Positions 47,154 through 58,130 of a stretch of 64,000 bases of DNA are shown in pieces. The stretch covers positions 1,240,001-1,304,000 of the forward strand of contig NC_009379.1 in NCBI RefSeq assembly GCF_000016345.1, in the 5' to 3' direction. Position 1 is the first letter of the stretch, and each line of letters starts with the position of its first letter. A model generated the notes under the pieces. That model made no database searches. It worked only from the letters and a program-made list of their open reading frames with translations, and had not been told where the DNA came from. The DNA is from Polynucleobacter asymbioticus QLW-P1DMWA-1. Its GTDB lineage: Bacteria > Pseudomonadota > Gammaproteobacteria > Burkholderiales > Burkholderiaceae. A program made the translations under genes and the position numbers.

Positions 47154-49916
47154 TTAGAGTGAACGGGCGACTTCAGTCACTTCAAACACTTCAAGTTGGT
47201 CACCTTCTTTAATATCGTTATAGCCTTTTAATGACAGGCCGCACTCAACACCGGCGCGAACTTCTTTAGCATCATCTTTAAAGCGCTTGAGAGAGTCGAG
47301 TTCGCCAGTCCAGATAACAACATTGTCACGCAAGAGTCGAACGCTTGATGTACGTTTAACGATACCGTCAACGACCAAGCAACCGGCAATTGCGCCGACT
47401 TTAGATACTAAGAAGACTTGACGGATCTCAACGAGACCAGTGATTTCTTCTTTCTTATCTGGAGTCAACATGCCGCTCAAGGCTAACTTCACTTCATCAA
47501 CTGCGTCATAAATAATGTTGTGATAACGGATGTCAACGCCATTGTTCTCGGCCAACTTACGTGCTGCTGCATCTGCACGAGAGTTAAAGCCAAAAATGAC
47601 CGCTTTAGAAGCTACAGCCAAGTTCACGTCGGTTTCAGTAATGCCACCAACACCTGCGTGAACAATTTGAACCTTCACTTCTGGTGTAGAGAGTTTCATT
47701 AATGATTGCGCCAAAGCCTCTTGAGAACCTTGTACGTCAGCCTTAATAATCACAGGCAACAATTTAGCTTCAACAGCGCCCTCTTCCATGTTTTCCATCA
47801 TGGTTTCAAGCTTGAATGCTTGCTGTTTAGCCAACTTCACATCACGGAACTTACCTTGACGGAAGAGTGCGATCTCACGAGCCTTGCGCTCGTCAGGAAC
47901 CACCTGAACTGACTCACCGGCAGCCGGAACATCACCCAAACCTTGAATCTCTACCGGAATAGATGGGCCTGCTTCGTTACATGGCTTGCCATTTTCATCC
48001 AACATGGCGCGTACACGACCATAGGTTGAACCCGCTAGCAACATATCGCCGCGCTTGAGCGTGCCTGACTGAACCAATATGGTTGCAACAGGACCCTTAC
48101 CCTTATCTAAACGGGCTTCGATCACCAAACCTTGTGCAGGCGCATCTTTAGCCGCTTTCAGCTCCAAAATTTCCGCCTGCAACAATACGTTTTCTAACAA
48201 AGCATCAATGCCTTCGCCAGTTTTTGCAGATACGGGAATGAATGGCACATCGCCACCGTATTCTTCAGGAACGACTTGCTCAGCGACTAATTCTGTTTTC
48301 ACGCGCTCAGAGTTGGCTTCAGGCTTATCAATCTTATTGATTGCCACAACAATAGGTACGCCACCAGCTAATGCATGATGAATCGCCTCTTTAGTTTGCG
48401 GCATCACACCATCATCGGCTGCAACTACTAAGATCACAATATCGGTTGCCTTCGCACCACGAGCACGCATTGCCGTAAAGGCTTCGTGACCTGGAGTATC
48501 CAGGAAGGTAATCATGCCGCGAGGTGTTTCCACATGGTAAGCGCCGATGTGCTGAGTAATACCGCCAGCTTCGCCTGTAGCAACTTTAGCTGCGCGAATT
48601 TTGTCGAGCAGCGAAGTTTTACCGTGGTCAACGTGACCCATGACAGTAACTACAGGAGGACGTGGCAATAACTCTGCATCATGACCATCAGTACCCAGAT
48701 CTAAATCAGGATCATCTAACTTAGCAGCGTGGGCTGTATGGCCCATCTCTTCTACGATGATCATCGCTGTATCTTGATCGAGCACTTGGTTGATGGTAAC
48801 CATCTGACCCATGCCCATCAATAACTTAATTACTTCCGCACTCTTCACTGCCATTGCATGAGCTAACTCAGCAACAGTAATGGTTTCTGGAACATGAACA
48901 TCACGAACCACCGGTTCAGTTGGGACTTGGAAATTAGTATCGACATTGGCCTCAGCAATTTGACGTTGCTTCTTGCGACCACCGCCTGAGCGCCAACCAC
49001 CAACACCGCCAGAAGAATCACCGCGAGTCTTCAGACCACCAGGTTTCTTGGCGCCTTCTTCTTGCCAGGTTGATGAAGTTTCAGCAGACTTGATAGTCTT
49101 GCCGCCAACTTTAGCGACAGCCTTTTTCTTATCATCAGCACCTTCAGGTTTTGCTGGCTTATGCAATGTGCCTTTTTTCGCTTCTTCAGCAGCAATTTCA
49201 CTTGGCGCTTTTAGAACACGGGCAGGTGCACTCATCATGTCGCGAATTGCCAAAGCTTCCGCTTCTGCAGCTGCACGACGTACACGAATATCGGCCAACT
49301 CTTTTTCTTTAGTAGCAGCTAAATCTTTAGCAGCCTTATCAGCAGTTGCTTTTTTCTCAGCTGCAGTAGCGGCTGCGTCAGGAGCATTGTCAACAGGCTT
49401 TTCTTCCTTCTCAACAACTGGAGCAGCCACTTCTTTTTGACGCGCTTCTTCAGCCGCTTTCATTTCCGCTTCTTGACGAGCCAATAACTCGGCTTGACGA
49501 GTTGCTTCAGCTGCACGCTTTTCTAATTCCTCAGCAGAGAGAATAGATTTCACTGGCTCTGTAGGTGCAATTACTTTTGCCGGCGCCTCTTCTACTTCTA
49601 GAGCCGCTGCCTCATCACTACGCTTCACAAGCACGCGTTTTTTACGCACTTCTACCTGCACGGTTCGTGTACGACCAGCAGAATCTGCCTGACGAATTTC
49701 AGAATTCTCACGCTTAATTAAGGTGATCTTCTTACGTGCGCCAGTCTCAGCGCTGCCATGTTCTTTTTGCAAATGCTCGAGCAGAACAGTTTTGTCCTTT
49801 TCGGTAATGCTATCGTCCTCAGAACCTTTTTCGATACCGGCCGCCTTCAACTGCTCTAAGAGGTCTGGCGCGGTACGTTTTAATTCTTTAGCGAGTACTT
49901 TTACTGTTGTTGCCAT
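47154..49916 (-). CDS. infB: Translation initiation factor IF-2
   Basis: 920 aa. N-terminal IF2_N domain ([21 protein letters not shown]), a long charged Ala/Glu/Lys-rich linker (about 100-300), a second IF2_N-like segment, then the G domain from about 420 with [25 protein letters not shown] and [10 protein letters not shown], and domains II-IV. Delivers initiator tRNA to the 30S subunit. 13 bp after nusA. Confidence 0.98.
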
Positions 49917-49929
49917 GCACTACTTCCTC

Positions 49930-51411
49930 TCATGAAGTAAACCAATGTTCGCGCGCTTTCATGATGAGCGTTTTCGCAGTTTCTTCGTCAATTTGTGTCG
50001 CCTCAACCAGCTCATCAACAGCTAGTTCAGCAAGGTCGTCACGGGTATGTACTTGATTGTCAGCAAGCTTGGCAATCAATTCTGTAGTCATTCCGTCTAA
50101 GGAACGTAAGTCTTGTGACACTTCGCCAATACGCTCTTCTTTTGCCAACTCCATCGTCAACAAAGAATCACGTGCGCGTGTACGCAACTCATTCACAGTA
50201 TCTTCATCGAATGAATCAATCTCTAACATTTCAGACAATGGTACGTAGGCCACTTCTTCTAACGTATTAAAGCCTTCTTCAATCAAAATATCAGCCACTT
50301 CTTGGTCAACGTCCAATTTGTCCATAAACAATTGACGTACAGAAGATGCTTCTTTTTCAGTTTTCTCAGCAGACTCTTCAGGAGTCATGATGTTGATTTG
50401 CCAACCCGTCAAATCGCTCGCCAAACGAACGTTCTGTCCGCTACGGCCAATCGCAATAGCCAAATTCTCTTCATCAACAACCACATCCATCGCATGACGC
50501 TCTTCGTCAACAACGATTGAAGATACTTGAGCTGGAGCCAAAGCACCAATCACGAATTGCGCTGGATCTTCAGACCACAACACAATGTCCACTGCCTCAC
50601 CAGCAACTTCATTGCGTACTGCAGTCACACGAGTGCCGCGTACACCAACGCAAGTACCGATTGGGTCGATGCGCTTGTCATAAGTAATAACAGCAATCTT
50701 GGCACGGATACCAGGGTCACGAGCTGCGCCCTTAATCTCTAGTAAGCCCTGCTCCATCTCTGGAACTTCGTTTTCAAACAACTTGATCAAGAAGTCTGGG
50801 CAAGTACGAGAGAGTTCGATTTGTGGGCCACGTGCTTCGCGATCCACTTTAAGGATGTATGCGCGTACACGGTCACCGGAACGTAAATTTTCTTTAGGGA
50901 TCATTTGATCGCGACGAAGCAATGCTTCAACACGACCTGATTCAATAATCAAACCATTTTTGTCAGCACGCTTGACAGTACCAGTCATGACTTTTTCGCC
51001 ACGCTCAAGGTAGTCGTTCAAAATCTGTTCACGTTCAGCATCACGAATACGTTGCAAGATCACTTGCTTAGCAGCTTGCGCGCCAATGCGTCCAAAAGCT
51101 AAAGATTCGATTTGCTCCTCGATGTAGTCACCAACCTCAATATCTGACAGTTGTTCTTTTGCCTCGAATTGCAAAATCTCTTTATCAGGCTCTTGAAGAC
51201 CTGCCTCATCCGGAACAACCAACCAACGTCGGAAGGTTTCGTATTCACCAGACTCACGGTCAATGGAAACACGAATATCTACATCTTCAGTTGCATAACG
51301 CTTCTTAGTGGCCGATGCTAGCGCCATTTCGAGCGCCTCGAACACAATAGCTTGATCAACGTTCTTTTCACGCGCTAGGGCGTCTGCCAACATGAGAACT
51401 TCTCGGCTCAT
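49930..51411 (-). CDS. nusA: Transcription factor NusA
   Basis: 493 aa: N-terminal RNA-polymerase domain ([22 protein letters not shown]), S1 domain ([20 protein letters not shown]), KH1 and KH2 ([35 protein letters not shown]), and two C-terminal acidic helix-hairpin repeats as in E. coli. Controls pausing, termination and antitermination. Overlaps the rimP stop by 4 bp. Confidence 0.98.
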   Translation of the reverse strand: MSREVLMLADALAREKNVDQAIVFEALEMALASATKKRYATEDVDIRVSIDRESGEYETFRRWLVVPDEAGLQEPDKEILQFEAKEQLSDIEVGDYIEEQIESLAFGRIGAQAAKQVILQRIRDAEREQILNDYLERGEKVMTGTVKRADKNGLIIESGRVEALLRRDQMIPKENLRSGDRVRAYILKVDREARGPQIELSRTCPDFLIKLFENEVPEMEQGLLEIKGAARDPGIRAKIAVITYDKRIDPIGTCVGVRGTRVTAVRNEVAGEAVDIVLWSEDPAQFVIGALAPAQVSSIVVDEERHAMDVVVDEENLAIAIGRSGQNVRLASDLTGWQINIMTPEESAEKTEKEASSVRQLFMDKLDVDQEVADILIEEGFNTLEEVAYVPLSEMLEIDSFDEDTVNELRTRARDSLLTMELAKEERIGEVSQDLRSLDGMTTELIAKLADNQVHTRDDLAELAVDELVEATQIDEETAKTLIMKAREHWFTS

Positions 51412-51899
51412 GACTTTCTTCCTTTGAAATCAATAACAGGGACCAACCGAGTCTTATCGACCTCGGCTAAAGAAAACTCCAATTGAGACTCGGCGCCATC
51501 GGCGCCCTCAAACAACAAACCAAACTTTGCATCTGGTGAATTCAACTCACCACTCAACAAACCTTGCAATACACCACGAAAATTTTTGCGGTTACCTGCA
51601 GCAACACGCAACTTCAAATCCACTTCCATTCCAGTGAAGCGTTCAAAATCGGCCGCAGACTTCACTGGGCGATCTAAACCAGGAGAGGAAATCTCTAAGC
51701 GCTCGTAAGGAATATTTTCAACTGGCAAGGCGTAGCTCAACTGATGACTCACCTTCTCGCAATCGAGAACAGAAATCAAGCGCTCGTAATCCGGGTTTTC
51801 AATTGTGACGCGCAGTAAACCGCCGGCTTCACGCTCAATCTCAACTAGCGTGTAACCTAAGTTTTCCAGCTCGGCAGCGATGATTTGCTGATCTCTCAC
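51408..51899 (-). CDS. rimP: Ribosome maturation factor RimP
   Basis: 163 aa from a GTG start preceded by an AGGGGA ribosome site (an upstream in-frame start is blocked). [51 protein letters not shown] is classic RimP text (30S assembly). First gene of the leftward operon rimP-nusA-infB-rbfA-truB, with a structured leader upstream. Confidence 0.95.
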   Translation of the reverse strand: MRDQQIIAAELENLGYTLVEIEREAGGLLRVTIENPDYERLISVLDCEKVSHQLSYALPVENIPYERLEISSPGLDRPVKSAADFERFTGMEVDLKLRVAAGNRKNFRGVLQGLLSGELNSPDAKFGLLFEGADGAESQLEFSLAEVDKTRLVPVIDFKGRKS

Positions 51900-51923
51900 A
51901 ACTTCCCCTCATACCAAAATGGC

Positions 51924-51949
51924 AAAAAAAAATGGGCTTCAAAGCCCAT
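51924..51949 (-). terminator. Attenuator-like terminator in the rimP leader
   Basis: On the minus strand, an 8-bp perfect stem ATGGGCTT - TG - AAGCCCAT (51949-51932) is followed at once by nine T. It ends only about 25 bp before the rimP start, too close for a promoter to fit between. So either rimP is read through it (attenuation) or it ends a short RNA or the rluB message. Confidence 0.75.
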
Positions 51950-52060
51950 ATTCTCGAAATTCAGAACAGGCCGACTTACGTTGATCGCAACATCAGTCGG
52001 TAACAACACTTGCAACACATACATGCTGCAAGACCAAAATTATAGCCGATTTTAGAGAAA
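51932..52060 (-). ncRNA. Structured leader or small RNA upstream of rimP
   Basis: Between the rluB stop (52072) and rimP the minus strand offers three hairpins in a row: CTTGCA...TGCAAG; CCGACT-GAT-GTTG-CGAT-CAAC-GTA-AGTCGG (nested); and the terminator stem. No open frame fits. It could be a regulatory 5' leader of the rimP-nusA-infB operon or a free short RNA ending at the terminator. Attenuators before rimP have been predicted in other proteobacteria. Confidence 0.5.
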
Positions 52061-52071
52061 TCTGTTAGAAA

Positions 52072-53835
52072 TCAGAAGCTTTCGCCAGGATTACGGGGCT
52101 TTCTAGGGCCTTTATTGAAGGGTTTTCTCCCTTTGGGGGCGCTTCGTTTAGGGCCATTACCCGGTGTTTGAGGGTTTCCAGTCACAAAAGCAGACTGGCC
52201 ATGATGCACCTTTTTGGCCTTATTGCGATTTTGACCTTGGCCACCCTGACCGCCTTGGCCAGCACCTTGTCCTGGCCTGCCACCCTGAGTACGGCCCCGG
52301 AAAGGACCGCGCCCTTCGCTAGCAGCACCGCCGCCACCTGGTTTACCGCCCCTGCTTTGATGCGTGAGACCGTTATGGCCGCTAGCAAGGGTTAAGGCGT
52401 CACGCGAACCCCAGTAAGAAACTGAGGTTTGCATTGGATCCGGCTGGAAATCCTCACCTGCGGGGCGACGATCACGATTATTTGGATTGGGGCTACGACC
52501 CTTGTCTGACGGTTGTGGCATTTTTAGGCCTGCAGACTTCATCAAGTTGTAAATGCCGCCAGCCTCAATCTCTTCCCATTTGCCACGACGTAAACGTGGA
52601 GGCAATAAGAAAATGCCATAACGAGTTCGGATTAAACGAGATACTGTATGACCAACGGCTTCAAACATACGACGCACTTCGCGATTACGGCCTTCGCTTA
52701 ATGCAACGTGGTACCAGCGGTTAGCGCCCTCACCACCACCCATGGCTAGACGCAGGAATTTAGCCTGGCCATCATCGAGCGTAATACCGCTCTTTAATAG
52801 TGCTGTGTTTTCTTGACTCAAGTCACCCAGAATGCGCACAGCGTATTCACGCTCAACACCATATCGCGGATGCATCAAACGATTGGCCAACTCACCAGAG
52901 GTGGTGAACAGCAACAAACCTTCGGTATTAAAGTCCAAGCGACCTACTGCGATCCAACGGCCTTGACGTGGCTTTGGCAAACGATCAAATACAGTTGGAC
53001 GACCTTCTGGATCTGATTGGCTGACGATTTCGCCAGCAGGCTTGTGATACATAATCACGCGCGGCGGCTTAGTCTGAATCTTGCGATGTACTGGCTTGCC
53101 ATTAATACGCACTTGATCTGTTGGTCCAATGCGTTGGCCAATATGCGCTGGCAATCCGTTGACTGATACGCGTCCTTGAATAATCAAGTCTTCCATATCG
53201 CGACGTGATCCCATGCCTACATCCGCTAAAACCTTATGTAACTTAACAGTATCTTCATCGTCAGCATCATCATCCAAACCATCGAGGTCTGACCATACTT
53301 CATCACGCAAACTCAGCGGAAGATCATCGACGTTTGCAAATTGCAAGCTACTCATCTCGTCATCACTTGGCATATCAGCATCTTCATCGTGACGCACGCG
53401 TTGCGCACGACGCTCAGCACCAGTCTGATGAGAGATTTCATTCTCATTCACACCATCAAGATTCTTTACTTCCTCAACCTCAGGAGCATCTAAAGCGGCA
53501 TCGAATTCACCGGACACCACTGAAGCAAATAAGGCTTCACTCTCAGCCGGGTTGGGGACTAATTTGGAGGATTGGTTATTGCCCTGGTTATGACCGCCTT
53601 CGCGTGGACCATTACCTTCACCGCCCTCACGACGTGGCCGATCCTTGTTAAAGGGGCGCTTTTTATTGAACGGGTGTTTACTGCCTCCCGCGCCTTGGCG
53701 ACGGGGGCGACGTTCGCCACGCTCTCCACCTTCGGTCTTGGCACCATCAGAATTTGATGGTGTTGTGTCCGCGTGGGATGGGGTTGCCGATGGATTTACT
53801 ACCGGGGATGAATCGTTTTCGTTGGAGCTTGTCAT
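52072..53835 (-). CDS. rluB: 23S rRNA pseudouridine synthase RluB
   Basis: 587 aa. S4 RNA-binding domain ([22 protein letters not shown], about 197-245) then the RsuA/RluB catalytic domain with [23 protein letters not shown] (catalytic Asp near 300) and [17 protein letters not shown]. Long disordered ends: an N-terminal Arg/Gly/acidic stretch and a C-terminal Gly/Gln/Arg/Lys-rich tail, making it about twice E. coli size. Such tails are common in betaproteobacteria. 6 bp after scpB. Confidence 0.92.
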   Translation of the reverse strand: MTSSNENDSSPVVNPSATPSHADTTPSNSDGAKTEGGERGERRPRRQGAGGSKHPFNKKRPFNKDRPRREGGEGNGPREGGHNQGNNQSSKLVPNPAESEALFASVVSGEFDAALDAPEVEEVKNLDGVNENEISHQTGAERRAQRVRHDEDADMPSDDEMSSLQFANVDDLPLSLRDEVWSDLDGLDDDADDEDTVKLHKVLADVGMGSRRDMEDLIIQGRVSVNGLPAHIGQRIGPTDQVRINGKPVHRKIQTKPPRVIMYHKPAGEIVSQSDPEGRPTVFDRLPKPRQGRWIAVGRLDFNTEGLLLFTTSGELANRLMHPRYGVEREYAVRILGDLSQENTALLKSGITLDDGQAKFLRLAMGGGEGANRWYHVALSEGRNREVRRMFEAVGHTVSRLIRTRYGIFLLPPRLRRGKWEEIEAGGIYNLMKSAGLKMPQPSDKGRSPNPNNRDRRPAGEDFQPDPMQTSVSYWGSRDALTLASGHNGLTHQSRGGKPGGGGAASEGRGPFRGRTQGGRPGQGAGQGGQGGQGQNRNKAKKVHHGQSAFVTGNPQTPGNGPKRSAPKGRKPFNKGPRKPRNPGESF

Positions 53836-53841
53836 TAATTA

Positions 53842-54606
53842 TTATTTTGTTTCGTCTGAATGGTCTTCAGACTCAGGGGTAACTTCTTCAGTAACTTCGA
53901 TGATGATTTCTTCTATTTCTTCTATTACCACTTCTTCAGAGATCACTTCTAATACAGCTTCTTCTACTTCACTAATTTCTTGAGCATCCGCATCAATGAT
54001 GACGGTTTCTACGGTTGCTGACGGATCAAATTCCATCACTGCTTGACCTAATTGCTCTGCTGCAGCCATTGGTGCTGCGTCTTCCAAGATCGGCAGGCTT
54101 TGTAAATTCGTCAGACTTAAATCATCTAAGAATTGTTTGGTAGTGGCATACAAACCAGGTCGACCAATGGTTTCTTTGTGTCCAATGACTTCTACCCAAC
54201 CACGATCTTCTAACTGCTTCATCACGTTGCTACTCACAGCCACACCACGAATTTCTTCGATCTCACCCCGGGTAACCGGTTGACGATAAGCAATAATTGC
54301 TAAGGTCTCCATCACGGCACGTGAGTACTTTGGAGGCTTCTCAGGAGTAAGGCGATCTAGATATTCACGCATCGAGAGTCGACTCTGAAAACGCCAGCCT
54401 GTCGCAATATGTACAAGCTCCATTCCCCTGTCATCCCAGGTACGCTGAATCTCAACCAAGGCCTCATCGATATCAGCTGTAGTGATGTCCTCAATGAATA
54501 AGCGTGACAAGTCAGCAACTGTAAGTGGCTCCTGCGCGCAGAGGAGGGCTGCTTCAATAACGCGCTTGTTGTGATCGTCCATAAGAGTCTGGCTATCAGG
54601 ATTCAT
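53842..54606 (-). CDS. scpB: Segregation and condensation protein B
   Basis: 254 aa. Winged-helix ScpB core: [75 protein letters not shown]. Works with SMC and ScpA in chromosome packing. The last about 60 residues are a very acidic Glu/Val/Ile repeat-like tail. No scpA gene is adjacent here. Divergent from the patatin gene. Confidence 0.93.
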   Translation of the reverse strand: MNPDSQTLMDDHNKRVIEAALLCAQEPLTVADLSRLFIEDITTADIDEALVEIQRTWDDRGMELVHIATGWRFQSRLSMREYLDRLTPEKPPKYSRAVMETLAIIAYRQPVTRGEIEEIRGVAVSSNVMKQLEDRGWVEVIGHKETIGRPGLYATTKQFLDDLSLTNLQSLPILEDAAPMAAAEQLGQAVMEFDPSATVETVIIDADAQEISEVEEAVLEVISEEVVIEEIEEIIIEVTEEVTPESEDHSDETK

Positions 54607-54757
54607 CCTGAATAGGCTTTAAAAATGTATTTCAGTAATGGGTTGGGTGTTTTCTAGCTACTACGGACAATCCATCTCATCAAGCTGTCCGCGCTGAAAC
54701 GAAGTCCTTTTCGCTCACCGTTTGCCCATTATAAGGTAGGCTCAATACAATAGCCAC

Positions 54758-55663
54758 ATGCACAAAATTTCATCAAAATCTCCTCGCCCATCCATACAGC
54801 GCCGTAATTTAATAGGCTTAGGCATGGGTCTAGGTGCTTTAGTAGGTGCCGGCGGATTAAGTTCTTGCAGCCTCATGGGAAGCAAAAAACCCGTAATAGG
54901 CCTAGTCTTGGGTGCAGGAGCGGCCCGTGGCTTTGCCCATATCGGCGTTATCAAGGCTCTTGAAGCTCAAGGCATTCGCCCCGATATCGTTGTGGGTAGT
55001 AGCGCCGGAAGCGTGATTGCCGCCCTTCTCGCTTCAGGCCTCAATGGAAATGACATGAACCGTCTTGCCCTCAATCTCGACGAAGCGACGATAGCGGACT
55101 GGGGACTCCCTTTTGCAGGTCGCTTTGGGGGACTCATTAAAGGCGATGCCCTACAAAATATGGTCAATCGTGAAGTGCAAAATAAAACGATTGAACAAAT
55201 GCGCATTCCGCTAGGAGTTGTTGCCACTGAATTGCAGTCGGGCAAAGGCGTTCTCTTTCGCACTGGCAATACCGGTTTAGCGGTACGCGCTTCGTGCAGC
55301 GTACCCGGCGTATTTCAACCAGCAGTCATCAATGGCAAAGAATATGTTGACGGTGGATTAGTGGCACCAGTGCCAGTGAGTTACGCAAGACAGATGGGTG
55401 CCACCCTAGTGATTGCAGTCAACATTTCCTCTGAACCAGTTCATCAAGATGCCAGTGGAACCTTTGGTGTATTACAGCAAACGATTTCCATCATGCAGCG
55501 AAGCATCAACCAATATGAATTAAAGAGTGCTGATATTGTGATTCAGCCGCAGCTGAGGCAGATGAGTAGCGGGGAATTCAAGTCCAGAAATGCAGCGATT
55601 CTTGCTGGTGAAGTAGCCACTCAGGAACAAATGGCTTTAATTAAGGAAAAACTGAGGGGCTAA
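54758..55663 (+). CDS. Patatin-like phospholipase lipoprotein (RssA-like)
   Basis: 301 aa. Signal peptide with an RR pair (QRRNLIG) and a lipobox ending at Cys37 (GGLSSC), so it is probably a membrane-anchored lipoprotein. Patatin core: oxyanion loop GAGAARGFAHIGV, nucleophile Ser82 in GSSAGS, catalytic Asp198 in YVDGGLVAPVP. Serine lipid hydrolase acting at the envelope; substrate unknown. Confidence 0.88.
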   Translation: MHKISSKSPRPSIQRRNLIGLGMGLGALVGAGGLSSCSLMGSKKPVIGLVLGAGAARGFAHIGVIKALEAQGIRPDIVVGSSAGSVIAALLASGLNGNDMNRLALNLDEATIADWGLPFAGRFGGLIKGDALQNMVNREVQNKTIEQMRIPLGVVATELQSGKGVLFRTGNTGLAVRASCSVPGVFQPAVINGKEYVDGGLVAPVPVSYARQMGATLVIAVNISSEPVHQDASGTFGVLQQTISIMQRSINQYELKSADIVIQPQLRQMSSGEFKSRNAAILAGEVATQEQMALIKEKLRG

Positions 55664-55711
55664 CGATCTTAAGGCTAAGAGGCTTGATGGTGCTCACCAC
55701 AAGCGCGATTC

Positions 55712-56356
55712 CTAGAGACTAGGAGATTGACGTTTTAGATTGTTGACTTCGTTTAACAAATCTTGACGTTCAGAGTCATTGAGATTGTCGCTGCCGTCTA
55801 ATCGACGCGCACCATCAAAACGTTTATCCCAATACAAGCTGCCTAAGTCATCAACGCGCACATTAGTACCCTTTGATGGCGAGTGAATAAATTTATTGTC
55901 GCCAACATAGATACCCACATGTGAAAAAGTTAAGCGCATGGTATTAAAAAATACAAGATCACCAGGCTGCAACTCATCACGAGTAATAGGCTTTCCAACA
56001 CGGCTCATCTGGGTTGCTTTACGTGGCAACAAGAAACCCAATTTATCTTTAAAGACATAGCCAACGAAACTGCTGCCATCCAAACCAGACTGTGGCAATT
56101 CAGCATCCCAGCGATAACGCACACCAATCACTACCATGGCGCGATTTATTAATTCTTCTGATTTTCCGGAAACGGTATCAGCCAAACGATCGGAAACTCG
56201 GGCAATGTAAGCGCGCCCTGCCTGGAACATGCTTTCTTTAGGAACAACCGTCTCGGCAGCTGCATCCGCAGCATCAGAAGCGAAGGCGGGCATGGAAACA
56301 ACTAGGCCCAGGAATAAACCTAGCGCAGGTGTAAGTAGTGCTTTTTTTAATGACAT
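55712..56356 (-). CDS. NlpC/P60-family protein lacking the catalytic cysteine
   Basis: 214 aa with signal peptide (1-26). NlpC/P60 fold: GVRYRWDAELPQSGLDGSSF, LPRKATQMSRVG, LQPGDLVFFNT, SHVGIYVGDNKFIHSPSKG. The catalytic Cys position (normally D-C-S-G) reads Asp93-Gly94-Ser95-Ser96; the codon at 56077-56075 is GGC, one base from TGC. His146 and His158 are kept. As read it cannot be a normal peptidoglycan endopeptidase; a binding or scaffold role, or a sequence error, are the alternatives. Confidence 0.85.
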   Translation of the reverse strand: MSLKKALLTPALGLFLGLVVSMPAFASDAADAAAETVVPKESMFQAGRAYIARVSDRLADTVSGKSEELINRAMVVIGVRYRWDAELPQSGLDGSSFVGYVFKDKLGFLLPRKATQMSRVGKPITRDELQPGDLVFFNTMRLTFSHVGIYVGDNKFIHSPSKGTNVRVDDLGSLYWDKRFDGARRLDGSDNLNDSERQDLLNEVNNLKRQSPSL

Positions 56357-56492
56357 CGTCTCAGTTTAACAAAGAACCCCTAATTAACCAAGTCTTGACT
56401 ATAGCCTTAAGTCATTGTTTATAAAGCTATTTTTGCATTATCTCGGTGCTAATGCACCAAATTAGACCATTTAGCGCAAGTTTGAGCTTTAT

Positions 56493-58130
56493 TTATGTCA
56501 GTTCTGCCGCAGCAAATAACTCCTTCGTATAAGTCTGGCGTGGATGCTTGATGAGGGTTTCGGTATCCCCAAACTCCACCACCTTTCCCTCCTTGAGCAC
56601 CATGACCTCATGGGACATCGCCCGAATAACCGCTAAGTCATGACTAATCATGAGGTAGGCGAGGTTGTATTTTTTTTGCAATTCAGATAACAAAGCCAGC
56701 ACTTGTTTTTGAATCGAGACATCCAATGCTGAGGTGGGTTCATCTAACACCAATATTTGAGGACGTAAGATTAATGCACGTGCAATTGCAATGCGTTGGC
56801 GTTGGCCACCAGAAAATTCATGGGGATAGCGTGTTAAAGCAGATCGATCTAAACCAACCTCCTTGAGCATATCCACCACCCGTGATTCACGCTCAACCAA
56901 ACTTAACTTTGGAAAATGGGCGTCCAATCCCTCCGAGATGATTTGCATGACATTCATGCGAGGCGATAAAGATCCAAATGGATCTTGGAAAATCACCTGC
57001 AAGCTAGAGCGCATTGCACGACGCTGCGCCGGTTTTAATGTTTGCCAATCTTGACCGAGCACGTCAACACTGCCACTGACCTCTGCAGATGAATCGCCCA
57101 ATAAACCTAGCACCGCCATGCCTAAAGTAGTCTTACCCGAACCCGACTCTCCAATGACGCCAATGGTTTGACCCTGCTTAAGCGTAAAGCTCACCTTTTT
57201 TAGGACCTTGTGGGCTGGTGTCTTTTTGAACCAAGAGCTTGATTCAGAGCTTGGATAAGCCACCGAAAGCGCCTCTGTTTGCAATAGTACTGGCGCCAAA
57301 GGAATGACGGGCGCCAAATCACGTACTGGCTCGCTATTAACTAAGGCACGAGTGTAGACATCAGTAGGATGCTCAAATACTTGTTTAGTGGTGCCAGCCT
57401 CCATCAAGTTACCTTGATTAAGTACGGCTACCCGCTGGGCAAAATGTTTTACCAAATTGAGGTCATGGGTAATTAATAAAATTCCCATGCCGCCATGCTC
57501 TTTAGATTCTTCTTGCAACTCTTTGAGCAAATCCAGAATTTGCAAACGCAAACTCACATCTAAGGCCGTTGTAGGCTCGTCGGCAATCAAAAGGCGTGGC
57601 TTACAAGCCAAAGCCATTGCAATCATAGCGCGTTGACGTTGACCCCCCGATAGTTGGTGCGGGTAGGAATAAAAACGGCGCTCAGGCTCTGGAATGCCGG
57701 TCTTTTTCAAAAGATCAATCGCCGCATCAGTGCAGTCAGACTTTGAAATCAGTGGCTGATAAATTTGCACTGCTTCAATAATTTGATTGCCAATAGTAAA
57801 CAAGGGGTTTAATGCTGTCATCGGCTCTTGAAACACCATAGCGATTTCACGTCCACGGATTTCCCGTATATCTTGAATAGGCAGCGAGAGAAGATCGACT
57901 TCCCCCTTGCCATCTTTTTGATTCCACAGAATTTTTCCAGAAACCTTTGCACCTTCTGGCTCAAGTCTTAAGGGTGCCAGCGCAGTCAGCGTCTTGCCGG
58001 AACCTGATTCACCTACCAAAGCTACCCGCTCACCAATGCCAACCTCCAAATTGAGATGGTTCACAGCAAATTTTTCTCGCCGTCCGGATCCAAAAGAAAT
58101 ACACAAGTCTTCGTAACGCAGCAAACTCAT
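56493..58130 (-). CDS. yejF: Oligopeptide ABC transporter, double ATPase YejF
   Basis: 545 aa with two fused ATPase domains, each with Walker A (GESGSGKTLT; GESGSGKTTLG), signature (LSGGQRQRAMIA; FSGGQRQRIAIAR) and Walker B (LLIADEPTTALD; ILVLDEPTSALD). Matches YejF/DppDF fusions. Powers uptake of peptides by YejBE. Overlaps yejE by 4 bp; last gene of the leftward yejABEF operon. A weak GGTGC-TAAT-GCACC hairpin lies downstream at 56445-56458. Confidence 0.93.
   Translation of the reverse strand: MSLLRYEDLCISFGSGRREKFAVNHLNLEVGIGERVALVGESGSGKTLTALAPLRLEPEGAKVSGKILWNQKDGKGEVDLLSLPIQDIREIRGREIAMVFQEPMTALNPLFTIGNQIIEAVQIYQPLISKSDCTDAAIDLLKKTGIPEPERRFYSYPHQLSGGQRQRAMIAMALACKPRLLIADEPTTALDVSLRLQILDLLKELQEESKEHGGMGILLITHDLNLVKHFAQRVAVLNQGNLMEAGTTKQVFEHPTDVYTRALVNSEPVRDLAPVIPLAPVLLQTEALSVAYPSSESSSWFKKTPAHKVLKKVSFTLKQGQTIGVIGESGSGKTTLGMAVLGLLGDSSAEVSGSVDVLGQDWQTLKPAQRRAMRSSLQVIFQDPFGSLSPRMNVMQIISEGLDAHFPKLSLVERESRVVDMLKEVGLDRSALTRYPHEFSGGQRQRIAIARALILRPQILVLDEPTSALDVSIQKQVLALLSELQKKYNLAYLMISHDLAVIRAMSHEVMVLKEGKVVEFGDTETLIKHPRQTYTKELFAAAELT

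Noticed and set aside
48973..49440. 155-aa open frame on the plus strand inside infB
   Set aside because: Antisense shadow of the Ala/Lys/Glu-rich linker of IF-2; low-complexity Ser/Ala/Pro text, no ribosome site.
51932..52060. tRNA (metY-like) upstream of rimP as in E. coli
   Set aside because: The hairpins do not fold as a cloverleaf and there is no T-loop GTTCRA or CCA end.
56445..56458. GGTGC-TAAT-GCACC hairpin after yejF
   Set aside because: Only a 5-bp stem and no T-tract; too weak to call a terminator.
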